A stretch of 64,000 nucleotides of DNA from Fictibacillus fluitans (lineage in GTDB: Bacteria; Bacillota; Bacilli; Bacillales; Fictibacillaceae). Below are positions 1 to 8,409 of this stretch, in pieces; position 1 is the first letter of the stretch, and each line of letters opens with the position of its first letter. The position numbers and the translations under genes are program-made. The stretch is from contig NZ_JAUHTR010000004.1 in NCBI RefSeq assembly GCF_030418125.1, positions 186,001 to 250,000 of the forward strand. The letters run 5' to 3'. The notes below the pieces were generated by a model that saw only the letters and a program-made list of their open reading frames with translations, was not told where the DNA came from and ran no database searches.

Positions 1-665
1 ATGACTCTGAGGAATCGGATGACCTTCCGAGTGAAGAGGATTTTGCAGCCATCGAAAAGGAAATGCAGGATGCGCTGGCAGAGATTGACCTGACTCCACA
101 AGAGATTGATAATTTGATGAACCATCTGCTTTCCCTTGAAAAGGAACTTAATAATCCGGCAACTGAAAAACAGTTGATGGATATTCTGAACCGCATGGAA
201 GGCATAGACCCGGAGAATCCGACAAAGGCACAGATCCAGCAGGTTGGACAGGCGTTTGAAGATTTGCTCTCCATCTTCCAAATGAAAGCTAAGTTTTATA
301 TTGTTGACGGTAGCAAGAAAACACCTGTGACAGCAGCAGAACTTATGCAAATGACCGTGCTCGAAGGGGATTACCTTTTAATCGAGCTTTATGACCTGAA
401 AGGCAACCTTTTGGCGGATTTGAAAATTACTTCAGATGAAATTGCCGGAAGCTCAGGAACAGTGGGCGAGGTAACAAAAACAGTAGAAAATGCAATGGGC
501 GCAGCACCGCAAAAGCCGGTTAAAAAACCAAGCCCGAAAACACCGCGTACCGAAAACGGCGGGGAATTGCCGAAAACGGCTTCCAACAACCTGGATGGCG
601 CGCTGGCAGGCGCAGCGATCATTGGAGCGGGATTATTTCTATACCGAAGAGCAAGGATGTCATAA
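1..665 (+). CDS. 5'-truncated acidic surface protein with LPKTA sorting signal
   Basis: The frame (read from base 3) is open to the left edge, so the N-terminus and any signal peptide are missing. About 220 residues remain, and the Met at base 63 is not a demonstrated start. The visible part is rich in Asp and Glu. The C-terminus has a Pro/Lys-rich linker, the motif LPKTA, a hydrophobic segment and a basic RRAR tail, which is a cell-wall sorting signal. A class D sortase begins directly after the stop codon, so this is very probably its substrate. The pairing and acidity match the family called processed acidic surface protein with LPXTA; that family assignment is inference, because the diagnostic N-terminal region is off the window. 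Confidence 0.75.
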   Translation, partial: DSEESDDLPSEEDFAAIEKEMQDALAEIDLTPQEIDNLMNHLLSLEKELNNPATEKQLMDILNRMEGIDPENPTKAQIQQVGQAFEDLLSIFQMKAKFYIVDGSKKTPVTAAELMQMTVLEGDYLLIELYDLKGNLLADLKITSDEIAGSSGTVGEVTKTVENAMGAAPQKPVKKPSPKTPRTENGGELPKTASNNLDGALAGAAIIGAGLFLYRRARMS

Positions 666-1367
666 ATGGCAGAGCGAAGCCAAATGGAAAGAAGACGCCG
701 CAAAAAAGGGCTTCTTCTTTCTTTTTCAATCATTGTGATTTTGCTGGGCGCCGTCATTTTTTCGAAAAATATCATGGAGTATTCCAGAGGGTTTTTTGCC
801 GGCGAAAAGGTGGAACCCAAAGCGTTTGCCCAGCATAAGAAGGAACCAGCCAGGGATAAAGAACCGGCCAAGGAAAAGGACGAGAAACCCGCTGTGGCGG
901 CAAAGAAAGATCCGGTCCCTGTTAAGAGTGAACCGCTATACAGTAAGCGGCCTGAAATTGGGGAGAAGATGGGCACTCTTTATATCCCGAAGCTCGGAGC
1001 CAGGCTTCCGATTTACCATGGAACAAACGAGGATGAACTGGCCAAGGGAGTGGGGCATTACAAGGGAAGTGTTCTTCCGGGAGAAAAAGATAATTCGGTT
1101 CTGTCCGGACACCGTGACACCGTCTTCCGCAGCCTGGGCAAGGTGGGCAAAGGGGATACGATGGAAGTGACAACGTCTGCCGGAACCTTTACCTATAAGG
1201 TAAGAAAGGTCAGGATTGTGGATAAAGACGACCGGACGATCATTGTACCGAAACCCCGCGCCATCCTGACAGTCAGCACCTGCTATCCGTTTGATTATAT
1301 TGGTGCAGCGCCAAAGCGCTATATTTTGGAAGCTTTTTTAATCTCATCAAGAGTGAACAAATCGTAA
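666..1367 (+). CDS. Class D sortase
   Basis: This membrane-anchored transpeptidase of 233 residues cleaves a C-terminal sorting motif and links the protein to the cell wall. One N-terminal membrane helix (about residues 15-33) is followed by a Lys/Pro/Glu-rich linker (45-90) and the sortase beta-barrel. The catalytic triad is visible: His149 in LSGHRDTVF, Cys206 in LTVSTCYPF and Arg218 in KRYILEA. The ATG follows the TAA of the preceding LPKTA protein with no gap, so the two are probably translationally coupled. Class D is inferred from the TxTCYPFDYxG pattern and from the small substrate partner. A second sortase of the same class lies near 45 kb. Confidence 0.92.
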   Translation: MAERSQMERRRRKKGLLLSFSIIVILLGAVIFSKNIMEYSRGFFAGEKVEPKAFAQHKKEPARDKEPAKEKDEKPAVAAKKDPVPVKSEPLYSKRPEIGEKMGTLYIPKLGARLPIYHGTNEDELAKGVGHYKGSVLPGEKDNSVLSGHRDTVFRSLGKVGKGDTMEVTTSAGTFTYKVRKVRIVDKDDRTIIVPKPRAILTVSTCYPFDYIGAAPKRYILEAFLISSRVNKS

Positions 1368-1372
1368 GTCAT

Positions 1373-1398
1373 GCGAAGGGGGGATCCCTTCGCTTTTT
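1373..1398 (+). terminator. Rho-independent terminator after sortase
   Basis: Arms GCGAAGGG (1373-1380) and CCCTTCGC (1386-1393) are followed by five T. It closes the surface protein-sortase transcript. Confidence 0.85.
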
Positions 1399-1451
1399 AT
1401 TTTTTGTTAAAGTAATAGAGATGCAGAAGTTTTTACACAGGAGGATATACC

Positions 1452-1961
1452 ATGGTACAAATTCGAGATGCCCATCTTGGCGATTTGCCCGCGTTGCTGG
1501 ATATTTATAATGAAGCCATCCGGACATTGACGGCAACCTTTGATCTTGAGGAGCAAACATTGGCGCAGCGGAAAAAGTGGTTTGAAAAATACGGAGGAGC
1601 TTTCCCGCTGATCGTTGCCGAGGTGGATGGAAAGGCTGCCGGCTATGGCTCTCTCAGTCCGTTCAGGGACAAGGAAGCCTATGCCCGTACAACAGAAGTG
1701 TCGCTGTATATTTCGTCCGAATTCAGGGGCCGGGGAATAGGGAAGAAATTAATGAAGGAAATCCTTCAAAGAGCCAGGGATCTTGATTATCATACAGTAA
1801 TCGGAAGCATTACAGGAGGAAACGAATCAAGCGTCTCCCTGCACAAAAGTTTTGGCTTTGAATTTGCCGGCTGCTTAAAAGAAGTTGGATTTAAATTTGG
1901 CCAGTGGCAGGATGTCCACTATTATCAGCTTATATTGGATAAAGAAAAAACGAAGGGATAG
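1452..1961 (+). CDS. GNAT N-acetyltransferase, phosphinothricin-acetyltransferase type
   Basis: This 169-residue single-domain GNAT enzyme would transfer acetyl from acetyl-CoA to an amine. The acetyl-CoA loop reads RGRGIGKKL (about 92-100), and the layout IRDA...IYNEAI at the start, EVSLYI in the middle and SxxLHKSFGF near the end is that of the PAT/YwnH subfamily, which acetylates phosphinothricin-like compounds or methionine sulfone. The substrate here is not determined. The ATG at 1452 follows an AGGAGG site with good spacing. The gene is monocistronic between two terminators, and its TAG lies in the loop of the downstream hairpin. Confidence 0.88.
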   Translation: MVQIRDAHLGDLPALLDIYNEAIRTLTATFDLEEQTLAQRKKWFEKYGGAFPLIVAEVDGKAAGYGSLSPFRDKEAYARTTEVSLYISSEFRGRGIGKKLMKEILQRARDLDYHTVIGSITGGNESSVSLHKSFGFEFAGCLKEVGFKFGQWQDVHYYQLILDKEKTKG

Positions 1962-1976
1962 CACCCTTCGTTTTTT
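1948..1976. terminator. Bidirectional terminator between acetyltransferase and padC
   Basis: The stem AAACGAAGGG/CCCTTCGTTT has a six-base loop holding part of the acetyltransferase stop codon. T-runs occur on both strands, so it can end both convergent genes. Confidence 0.85.
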
Positions 1977-1982
1977 GTGTGT

Positions 1983-2474
1983 TTAGTATTTCAGTTTTCC
2001 GGCACGAATGTCGTCAGTCATTCCTTCGTATGGAGCTTGAGCTACCACGTTCTCATTGTTTACGCCGGCATTTTCAATAAAGGTAATATCCGCAAATTCA
2101 GGAACCACGTATTTTGGATAGGTTTCATACTTCTCTCGGGATTCATGCATAAGGTCAATGTGGTCGTTTTGGTAGCGGACCGTAATCTCGGGATGCTCAT
2201 GAACCCATTTTGGAAAGAAGATCACGCCATGCATGCGTTTTTCCTTTGGCATGAAGTTCAACGAAACGTCTGTGCCTGTCGGCTCTGTCCATGACACTTT
2301 GTAGACATCCTCTGTTAATTTAACGATGTCAACTTCCTGATCGCGCACCCAGCGGCCGCCTACCATTCCGCTATGAATGCGGTAGTCGATCGTGTTTTCA
2401 TTTTTTATATACATTTCATATTCCCACCCGTTTTCATACGTGTAGATCATATGACTTCCAATAAAGTTATCCAT
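1983..2474 (-). CDS. padC: Phenolic acid decarboxylase PadC
   Basis: This cytoplasmic, cofactor-free decarboxylase converts ferulic, p-coumaric and caffeic acids to vinyl phenols as a detoxification step. The 163 residues closely follow Bacillus PadC along their whole length. The active-site residues known for the family are present: Tyr11, Tyr13, Arg41 and Glu64. The start at 2474 (MDNFIGSH) is preferred over an upstream ATG because an AAAGGAG site lies nine bases upstream. It is divergent from padR, with a PadR operator over the expected transcription start, so it should be induced by phenolic acids through PadR release. Confidence 0.97.
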   Translation of the reverse strand: MDNFIGSHMIYTYENGWEYEMYIKNENTIDYRIHSGMVGGRWVRDQEVDIVKLTEDVYKVSWTEPTGTDVSLNFMPKEKRMHGVIFFPKWVHEHPEITVRYQNDHIDLMHESREKYETYPKYVVPEFADITFIENAGVNNENVVAQAPYEGMTDDIRAGKLKY

Positions 2475-2507
2475 GTAATAGCACTCCTTTATCATGTTTT
2501 AATAAAC

Positions 2508-2523
2508 ATGTAACTATTTACAT
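2508..2523. promoter_or_regulatory. PadR operator (ATGT-N8-ACAT)
   Basis: ATGT (2508-2511), eight bases, then ACAT (2520-2523) matches the inverted repeat known to be bound by PadR. It sits where padC transcription should start, just downstream of the padC -10 element. Confidence 0.88.
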
Positions 2524-2527
2524 ATTA

Positions 2528-2556
2528 AATATAACACTATGGTATAATAGTGTCAA
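2528..2556 (-). promoter_or_regulatory. padC promoter, overlapping the padR -10
   Basis: On the minus strand there is a perfect TTGACA (2556-2551), a 17-bp spacer and TATATT (2533-2528). On the plus strand a TATAAT at 2543-2548 can serve padR, so the two divergent promoters overlap and one operator could control both. Confidence 0.8.
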
Positions 2557-2576
2557 TCATTCAAGTGGAGGCTAAT

Positions 2577-3122
2577 ATGAGAGTGCTAAAATACGCCATA
2601 TTGGGTTTGTTGGATAAAGGTCAGTTAAGCGGATATGACATTACGAGTAAGTTTAAAGAAGAAATTGGACATTTCTGGAGCGCCAAGCACAGCCAGATTT
2701 ACCCTGAGTTAAAAAAGCTGACGGAAGAGGGCTTTGTAGAATATCAAATCGTCATCCAGGGAACCAAGCTGGAAAAGAAAGTGTATTCCATTACCGAACT
2801 TGGCAAGAAGGAATTGCATGAGTGGATGAACCGGTACAGCCCCATTCCTGATACGCAAAAAGATGAATTCATGCTCAAGGCTTATTTTGTGTCGTCGCTC
2901 TCACAGGAAGAGGCAAAACAGCTCTTCAAAGATCAATTGGAAAAGAGGGGCCAGGCGATAGCCTTCCTGGAAGAACGGCTTCAGGAATTGGAAGGGAAAG
3001 AGGAACCGGTATCCTTTTCTTCTCCCGATTTTGGCCATTACCTCGTTCTCAGCCGGGCGCTTGAACGGGAAAAAGGCTATATCTCCTGGCTTGAGCGGAT
3101 GATCGCAAAAATTGGGGGGTGA
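2577..3122 (+). CDS. padR: Phenolic-acid-responsive repressor PadR
   Basis: This 181-residue founding-type PadR regulator has an N-terminal winged helix (about 1-85, beginning MRVLKYAILGLL, with GYDITSKFKEE and the wing around KLEKKVYSIT) and a C-terminal helical dimerization domain ending in a SFSSPDFGHYLVL segment typical of Bacillus PadR. It represses padC, which is divergent. The start at 2577 is chosen because GGAGG lies five bases upstream; the longer frame from 2550 begins inside the -10 region. A bidirectional terminator follows. Confidence 0.96.
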   Translation: MRVLKYAILGLLDKGQLSGYDITSKFKEEIGHFWSAKHSQIYPELKKLTEEGFVEYQIVIQGTKLEKKVYSITELGKKELHEWMNRYSPIPDTQKDEFMLKAYFVSSLSQEEAKQLFKDQLEKRGQAIAFLEERLQELEGKEEPVSFSSPDFGHYLVLSRALEREKGYISWLERMIAKIGG

Positions 3123-3130
3123 TGGCACGC

Positions 3131-3165
3131 AAAAAACGAAAGGCATAAGCGCCTTTCGTTTTTTT
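3131..3165. terminator. Bidirectional terminator between padR and the ZorB-like gene
   Basis: Arms ACGAAAGGC (3136-3144) and GCCTTTCGT (3151-3159) are flanked by A- and T-runs on both sides. Confidence 0.85.
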
Positions 3166-3166
3166 G

Positions 3167-3862
3167 CTACTGCTGATTCACGATGTCCTTCAGTTTGTTT
3201 TGCCATTTGTTATCATCCAAAATGATCTGGAAGGAGATCCGGCGGTTTTTTTTCAGGGCGGCAGGTGAATTGCCCTTGGCGATCGGTTTGTATTCGCTAT
3301 AGCCCGTAGCTGCAAGATACTGGGCATAAGGAAGGCGTGAAAGCTTCGGGTTGGCTTTTGCCAGATATTTCACGACAGCGACAGCGCGTTCCGTAGAGAG
3401 GGACCAGTTGTCATAAGGAACGGAATCGGTATGGCCCTCTACGAGGATGATGTAAAGGTACTTGCTCATGTCCTTTTCATCGATCATTGCCGCGAGCGCA
3501 TTAGCCAGGGGATTGAGCACTTTCTTCCCTTGATTGCTGACTTCTGCGCTTCCTGTATCAAAAAGAATATTACCCTCGACCGAAATCGTATTGTTCGGTC
3601 CCCGGATCACTTTGTCTTTACCGACATTTTTTTCAAGCTGTTTTTCGATCAGATCCGAAATGTGCTTTTTCACGTCTGCCACCTGATGCAGCTCCTGTTT
3701 GATCTGTGATTGATCATAGGCATTATAGATGCTCTGGACATAGGCAAGAATGGCGATGAAAATCATGATAAGCACCATCATGGCCATCATGTCGGTAAAG
3801 CTGGGCCAATAGATTTCCTCATGGTGCTGTTCAGCAAACACATCTTTTCGGGCACGGCGCAT
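3167..3862 (-). CDS. ZorB/MotB-like OmpA-domain membrane protein
   Basis: This 231-residue protein has one N-terminal membrane helix (about 25-45) preceded by WPSFTDMMAMM. Asp24 is in the position of the proton-accepting Asp of MotB/ZorB. A helical linker (about 48-90) leads to a C-terminal OmpA/MotB peptidoglycan-binding domain (about 100-225) with the VEGHTDSVP...LSTERA motif. It would form the peptidoglycan-anchored subunit of a proton-driven motor with the MotA/ZorA-like protein encoded seven bases upstream in the same operon. Flagellar MotB is less likely because the partner carries a long coiled-coil tail and no motility genes are nearby. Which process it serves is unknown. Confidence 0.85.
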   Translation of the reverse strand: MRRARKDVFAEQHHEEIYWPSFTDMMAMMVLIMIFIAILAYVQSIYNAYDQSQIKQELHQVADVKKHISDLIEKQLEKNVGKDKVIRGPNNTISVEGNILFDTGSAEVSNQGKKVLNPLANALAAMIDEKDMSKYLYIILVEGHTDSVPYDNWSLSTERAVAVVKYLAKANPKLSRLPYAQYLAATGYSEYKPIAKGNSPAALKKNRRISFQIILDDNKWQNKLKDIVNQQ

Positions 3863-3868
3863 GCTTCA

Positions 3869-5437
3869 TCACCGCCTTCTTGGTTCGTGCGAGCTGATGA
3901 GCCTTGCTTCATGTTCCCGGTTATCATAGGCTGCCTGATTCTCCACGGCTGCCTGATACATGCGCTGAAGCAGATGGTACATGTCTCCAAGCGTCCGGTT
4001 GCCCGCCGTGAAGTCGCGCGATAATCCATGGAAAAGGTTCTCCAGTGTCCGGGCAAGCTCCCGCATATCGTCGTTGCGCTCGGGTCTGGCTTGCTGGCTG
4101 AGCTGCCTTTCCCTTTCCAGTACGTGGCGGATCTGTTCCACAAAATCCCGTTTTATATGTTCAACCGCGTTATAAAATCCTTTTTCAAGCTGCTGGACGG
4201 ACGAAGCAAAATCGGCGGCGGCCCTGCCGTATTCTCCCTGCTTTTCAGCATAGCGGTAGTGCCATTCTTCCTGCTTCTGGCCCAGCCTGTTTTCCAGGTT
4301 TTCATGCTGGCTGGCATAATGCTGAAGCTGCTCCTGCATCACTCTGATAAGATTGCCGGCAAACTCCTCCGAACGGCGCTGGGATTCGGCGAGCATTTTA
4401 TCCGACCGCTGGATGAGCAGCTCGAATTTTTGCTGCCCGGCATTTTGGCGTTCGGCCCCTTTTTGGAACTGCTGTTCAAATGCTTTAATTTGCGAGGTAA
4501 GAACACCGATGCTTTGATCCACTGCTTGATGCATGCTGCCCTGTTTGTCTATGGTCTTTTGAAGCTGATGGCCGAATTGCTCCAGTGTGCCGGTGGATGC
4601 GGCAAACGACTCGCTGTGCAGCCGCTGCGCATGCAAAATCCCTTTTACATCCTCCATGGCCGTTTTCAGTCCTGCTGTAAATTCGGTCATGGAGCTGCCG
4701 AAATCCCCGACACTTTTTTGAAAGCTTTCTTCGATTTTCACCGCAAGGCGGTCGAGCAGCCGTTCAGCTGAATCCTGCGGCTTTTCCTGCAATAAAAGGC
4801 TGTTGAAGGCATGATCGAGGTAAACCTCACAGTCGGACATCACCTTTCCCTGAAGGTACGTAAGGGAAGAGCCACGGGAGAGAAAACCGGTTTGAAGGAT
4901 ATTGAGAACGAGAGCCCCGCCGATTCCTGCGATACTCGTAATAAAAGCAACGCTCATTCCCTCAAAGGGAGCCGTTAATGAGGAAATGATTGAGTTCATG
5001 GTCATGGACGGTCCATTGGCGGAGCTTCCCAGCCGGAAAAGCGTATCCTGCATGGAAAGCAGGGAAAGCGTGAGCCCAATAAAGGTACCCAGCACCCCGA
5101 GTATGATGGTAAACGCGGGAAGCTGTTGCATCACCTTTTGAATGTTGCCGACAGGAACACGCATCAATCCTAGCAGGGGAATGCGCTCCTGGAAAAGATG
5201 TTTTTCGATCAAGGCCTGTGTATTCAAGGAAGCTACGCCTGACAAATGATACTGCCTGTAATCAGAGCAAACTCGCTGGATCCAGCGGGAACGGGGCTGC
5301 ACTGCAGTCTGGGTTTCGAGCTCCTGCAGCTCCCTGATCCACTTCTTCAGCCGGTACCCTGTCTGGGCGTAACCGATCAATCCGGTAAGAACCAAAATAC
5401 CAATCAATCCAACAACGGCACTTGTTAACCAATCCAT
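3869..5437 (-). CDS. ZorA/MotA-like proton-channel protein with long coiled-coil tail
   Basis: This 522-residue protein has membrane helices near residues 6-24, 108-128 and 162-184. The second and third carry the MotA/TolQ/ExbB pattern (GVLGTFIGLTLSLL; SLTAPFEGMSVAFITSIAG). From about residue 230 to the end it is a long, charged, Gln/Glu-rich coiled coil predicted to project into the cytoplasm, the signature of ZorA. The start at 5437 (MDWLT) has GGAGGGG eight bases upstream; the longer frame from 5509 has no such site. It is the first gene of a two-gene operon with the ZorB-like gene. Zorya systems also encode ZorC/ZorD or ZorE effectors, and none is present on either side. Confidence 0.82.
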   Translation of the reverse strand: MDWLTSAVVGLIGILVLTGLIGYAQTGYRLKKWIRELQELETQTAVQPRSRWIQRVCSDYRQYHLSGVASLNTQALIEKHLFQERIPLLGLMRVPVGNIQKVMQQLPAFTIILGVLGTFIGLTLSLLSMQDTLFRLGSSANGPSMTMNSIISSLTAPFEGMSVAFITSIAGIGGALVLNILQTGFLSRGSSLTYLQGKVMSDCEVYLDHAFNSLLLQEKPQDSAERLLDRLAVKIEESFQKSVGDFGSSMTEFTAGLKTAMEDVKGILHAQRLHSESFAASTGTLEQFGHQLQKTIDKQGSMHQAVDQSIGVLTSQIKAFEQQFQKGAERQNAGQQKFELLIQRSDKMLAESQRRSEEFAGNLIRVMQEQLQHYASQHENLENRLGQKQEEWHYRYAEKQGEYGRAAADFASSVQQLEKGFYNAVEHIKRDFVEQIRHVLERERQLSQQARPERNDDMRELARTLENLFHGLSRDFTAGNRTLGDMYHLLQRMYQAAVENQAAYDNREHEARLISSHEPRRR

Positions 5438-5511
5438 GCTGTCCACCCCTCCGTTTCCATACAAGCATATGAAGGGCAGGCCATGACTAGTACACATGAA
5501 TACATGCAAAA

Positions 5512-5542
5512 GCCCGTTATCTTTGCTTGAAAGGTAACGGGC
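5512..5542 (-). terminator. Hairpin after the ROK repressor
   Basis: GCCCGTTA (5512-5519) pairs with TAACGGGC (5535-5542). On the minus strand it is followed by only four T, so termination may be partial and could allow read-through into the ZorA-like gene. Confidence 0.6.
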
Positions 5543-5552
5543 ATTTTGCCAT

Positions 5553-6755
5553 TTATTTTACAGAGAAAAGCTCCGAAAGCAGGAGGGAAACCGCGCCTAG
5601 AGCAGTGGCTTTATTTCCAAGACCCGAGAGCCGGATATCGGTTTGCTTTGCGCTTTCTGTCAGCGTCATTTTTGCGATGGTTTCTTTTACCCCGTCCAGC
5701 AGGAAATCACCGGCATTGGATACGCCACCGGCAATAATGATCCGTTCGGGGTTGAGAAGGTGGATCAGGTTCGTTAAGCCGATTCCGAGGTAAATGCCTG
5801 CTGAACGCAAAATGTCCCGGCTCAATTGGTCTCCCTCCAGCGCGGCTTTGTGAACGAGGCGGCCACTGATGTGTTCGAGATGTCCGCCCGACAGTTCAGT
5901 TAAGATGCTTTCTTTTCCGATAGCCACTTCTTTTTTTGCTCTTTCAGCAATGGCAGGGCCCGCAGCCAGTGTCTGCAAACAGCCGTAATTCCCGCAGCTG
6001 CACTGCTTTCCGCCAATATCTATGGTCATATGACCAATTTCTCCAGCAATAAAATGTTCCCCGTGAAACAATTGTCCATTTATGACGATTCCTGCGCCAA
6101 TTCCGCTGCCCACATTAATAGCGACCACACTGGATGCACCGCTTCCGCTGCCGAACCAAACCTCACCGAGGGCGATCGCTTTTGCGTCATTTTCAACTTT
6201 TACAGGCAGTTTAAAAGACGCCTCCAGTTCCTCTTTTATAGGAATGTTTCTTAAATGAAGGTTCGGGGCATAGAGCGACATCCCGCGTTCAACATCCACC
6301 ACACCGTGCATGGCAACACCGATGCCGATTATTTTATCTTCTTCCTCTTTGTACTGATCCAAAAGACCCTGTATCTCTGATTTCATCATTTTTAATAGAT
6401 CATCTGCCGTCACAGGAAGCGAAAGGGGGCTTTCCCTGAAGTGGAGCACACCGCCATTTAAGTCAGTCAGTATGATTTTAATATCCTTTGGACCGGCATC
6501 AAGTCCGATGACATAAAAGCTTTTTTCATTGATTACCAGCATCGTCGGCTTTCGCCCGCCCTGTGAAGCGCCCTGAACGCTTTCTTTTATCAGACCGGAA
6601 TCGATCAATTCTTTTACGATCGAACTGACCGTTGGAGGCGTCAGCTTTGTATCCTTGGCAATCTGCGCCCGTGAGATCGGTCCCTCCAAACGGATCCGGT
6701 TTAAAATAATGCTTCGATTCAATGATTTCATAAATTGAAACGTACCACGCTGCAT
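5553..6755 (-). CDS. ROK-family transcriptional repressor (XylR-like)
   Basis: This 400-residue sugar-responsive repressor has an N-terminal winged helix-turn-helix (about 10-65, SRAQIAKDTKLTPPTVSSIVKELIDSGLI) fused to a ROK sugar-binding domain. The ROK part contains a glycine-rich phosphate loop (GLDAGPKDIK), the sugar-binding GEIGHM motif and the zinc cluster CSCGNYGC. GAGGTG lies upstream of the ATG at 6755. It faces away from a VOC gene, with galTKE beyond that, so the galactose genes are a plausible target. A glucose/xylose-type target elsewhere cannot be excluded. Confidence 0.9.
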   Translation of the reverse strand: MQRGTFQFMKSLNRSIILNRIRLEGPISRAQIAKDTKLTPPTVSSIVKELIDSGLIKESVQGASQGGRKPTMLVINEKSFYVIGLDAGPKDIKIILTDLNGGVLHFRESPLSLPVTADDLLKMMKSEIQGLLDQYKEEEDKIIGIGVAMHGVVDVERGMSLYAPNLHLRNIPIKEELEASFKLPVKVENDAKAIALGEVWFGSGSGASSVVAINVGSGIGAGIVINGQLFHGEHFIAGEIGHMTIDIGGKQCSCGNYGCLQTLAAGPAIAERAKKEVAIGKESILTELSGGHLEHISGRLVHKAALEGDQLSRDILRSAGIYLGIGLTNLIHLLNPERIIIAGGVSNAGDFLLDGVKETIAKMTLTESAKQTDIRLSGLGNKATALGAVSLLLSELFSVK

Positions 6756-6772
6756 GGTTATGACACCTCAAG

Positions 6773-6789
6773 TTAATTTAATTAATTAA
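6773..6789. promoter_or_regulatory. AT-rich palindrome upstream of the ROK repressor
   Basis: A perfect 12-bp palindrome TTAATTAATTAA (6778-6789), extended by TTAAT on the left, lies 18-34 bp from the start codon. It is a candidate autoregulatory site; its low complexity lowers confidence. Confidence 0.4.
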
Positions 6790-6868
6790 GATATAGTATA
6801 CCTTCTTTTTTTCAATATGGATAGAAAGAGATGTGTTTGATAGAATTCCCTTAACACCCTATTAATGA

Positions 6869-7270
<402 letters not shown>

Positions 7271-7372
7271 ACATGGGGTAGCTTTCCGGATGCATTTATT
7301 GTTAAAAATGGTGCGTCCGGGTATGCAAACCTTTTCACTTATGGTAATCTGGTATCAACTTAATAATTTAAT

Positions 7373-7389
7373 TTAACAAAGTTTGTTAA
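7373..7389. promoter_or_regulatory. Perfect 17-bp palindrome upstream of galT (candidate ROK operator)
   Basis: TTAACAAA-G-TTTGTTAA is a perfect 8-1-8 inverted repeat ending 37 bp before the galT ATG. XylR-type ROK repressors bind inverted repeats built from TTTGTT-like half-sites, and a ROK repressor lies 600 bp upstream. That it controls galTKE is inference. Confidence 0.6.
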
Positions 7390-7426
7390 CTTGTACTTAA
7401 TAAATGATCCTACAGGAGGAAATACA

Positions 7427-8407
7427 ATGGCTGAGTTACGTTATAATCCTTTATTAAAAGACTGGACGATGGTAGCGGCAAGCAGGCAGAACCGCCCGCA
7501 CATGCCGAAGGACTTTTGCCCGTTTTGCCCGGGTTCCGGAAAGGTTCCTGAGAATTACGACGTTCACTTGTATCACAATGATTTCCCGGTGCTGTCACCG
7601 AATCCTCCGCAGCCGGATGCCGTTGGGGGAAGCCTGTATCAAACAAAAGAAGCGTACGGAAAATGTGAAGTGGTTCTGTATTCACCCGGCCACTATGACA
7701 CCATTCCGGATCTTTCCCGCGAGCATATGAAGAAGCTGATGGATCTGTGGGAGGAAACCTTTGTAAAGCTTGAACAGGATCCAAACCATGAATATGTTAT
7801 GATTTTTGAAAACCGGGGAGAGGAAGTCGGGGTAACAATGCCTCACCCTCATGGACAGGTATATGCTTACCCTTTCATCCCGCTAAAGGTAAAAACTGAG
7901 CTCAATGCCTGTAAAGAGTATACTGAAGAGAACAAACGCAACATGTTCGACGATATGATCGCTGAGGAAAAAAGGTTCGGCGAGCGGGTCGTATTGGAAA
8001 CCGAGCATTTTATCGCGTTCATTCCATTTTTTACAGACTATCCATATGGCGTGTATGTTGTCAGCAAAGATAAAAAGACTGCCATTACTGAGTTTTCCGA
8101 AGACGAAAAACTGGAACTTGGCGATTTGCTGCAGGAACTTGTTGGCGGCATGGATATGATTTACGATAAATTATTTCCATATATGATGGTGATGCACCAG
8201 AGGCCTTCTGACGGAAAGGATGACTATAACGATTTTTACCGGTTCCATATTGAATTTTATCCTCCGCTTCGTGCAAGTGATAAAATCAAATATAATTCTT
8301 CCTCAGAAACAGGGGGATGGGCAGCGGCCAATCCGACAAAAGTAGAAGACAACGCAGAGAATTTGCGGAAGTGTATCGAGCGATATCATGAAAAGAGGGG
8401 GAAATAA
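7427..8407 (+). CDS. galT: Galactose-1-phosphate uridylyltransferase
   Basis: This 326-residue Leloir-pathway enzyme exchanges UMP between UDP-glucose and galactose-1-phosphate. The histidine-triad active site HPHGQVY (His140/His142) and the metal-binding CPFC motif (Cys31/Cys34) are visible. The ATG at 7427 has AGGAGG seven bases upstream; an in-frame TTG at 7391 has no site. It is first in galT-galK-galE, with two bases to galK and a one-base galK/galE overlap. Confidence 0.97.
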   Translation: MAELRYNPLLKDWTMVAASRQNRPHMPKDFCPFCPGSGKVPENYDVHLYHNDFPVLSPNPPQPDAVGGSLYQTKEAYGKCEVVLYSPGHYDTIPDLSREHMKKLMDLWEETFVKLEQDPNHEYVMIFENRGEEVGVTMPHPHGQVYAYPFIPLKVKTELNACKEYTEENKRNMFDDMIAEEKRFGERVVLETEHFIAFIPFFTDYPYGVYVVSKDKKTAITEFSEDEKLELGDLLQELVGGMDMIYDKLFPYMMVMHQRPSDGKDDYNDFYRFHIEFYPPLRASDKIKYNSSSETGGWAAANPTKVEDNAENLRKCIERYHEKRGK

Positions 8408-8409
8408 GA

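Noticed and set aside
389-976. Minus-strand frame of 195 codons at the left end
   Set aside because: It lies antisense to the surface protein and sortase genes, which have clear motifs and translational coupling; it has no ribosome site.
3167-5437. Complete Zorya defence system
   Set aside because: Only the ZorA/ZorB-like genes are present; no ZorC, ZorD helicase or ZorE nuclease occurs within reach on either side.
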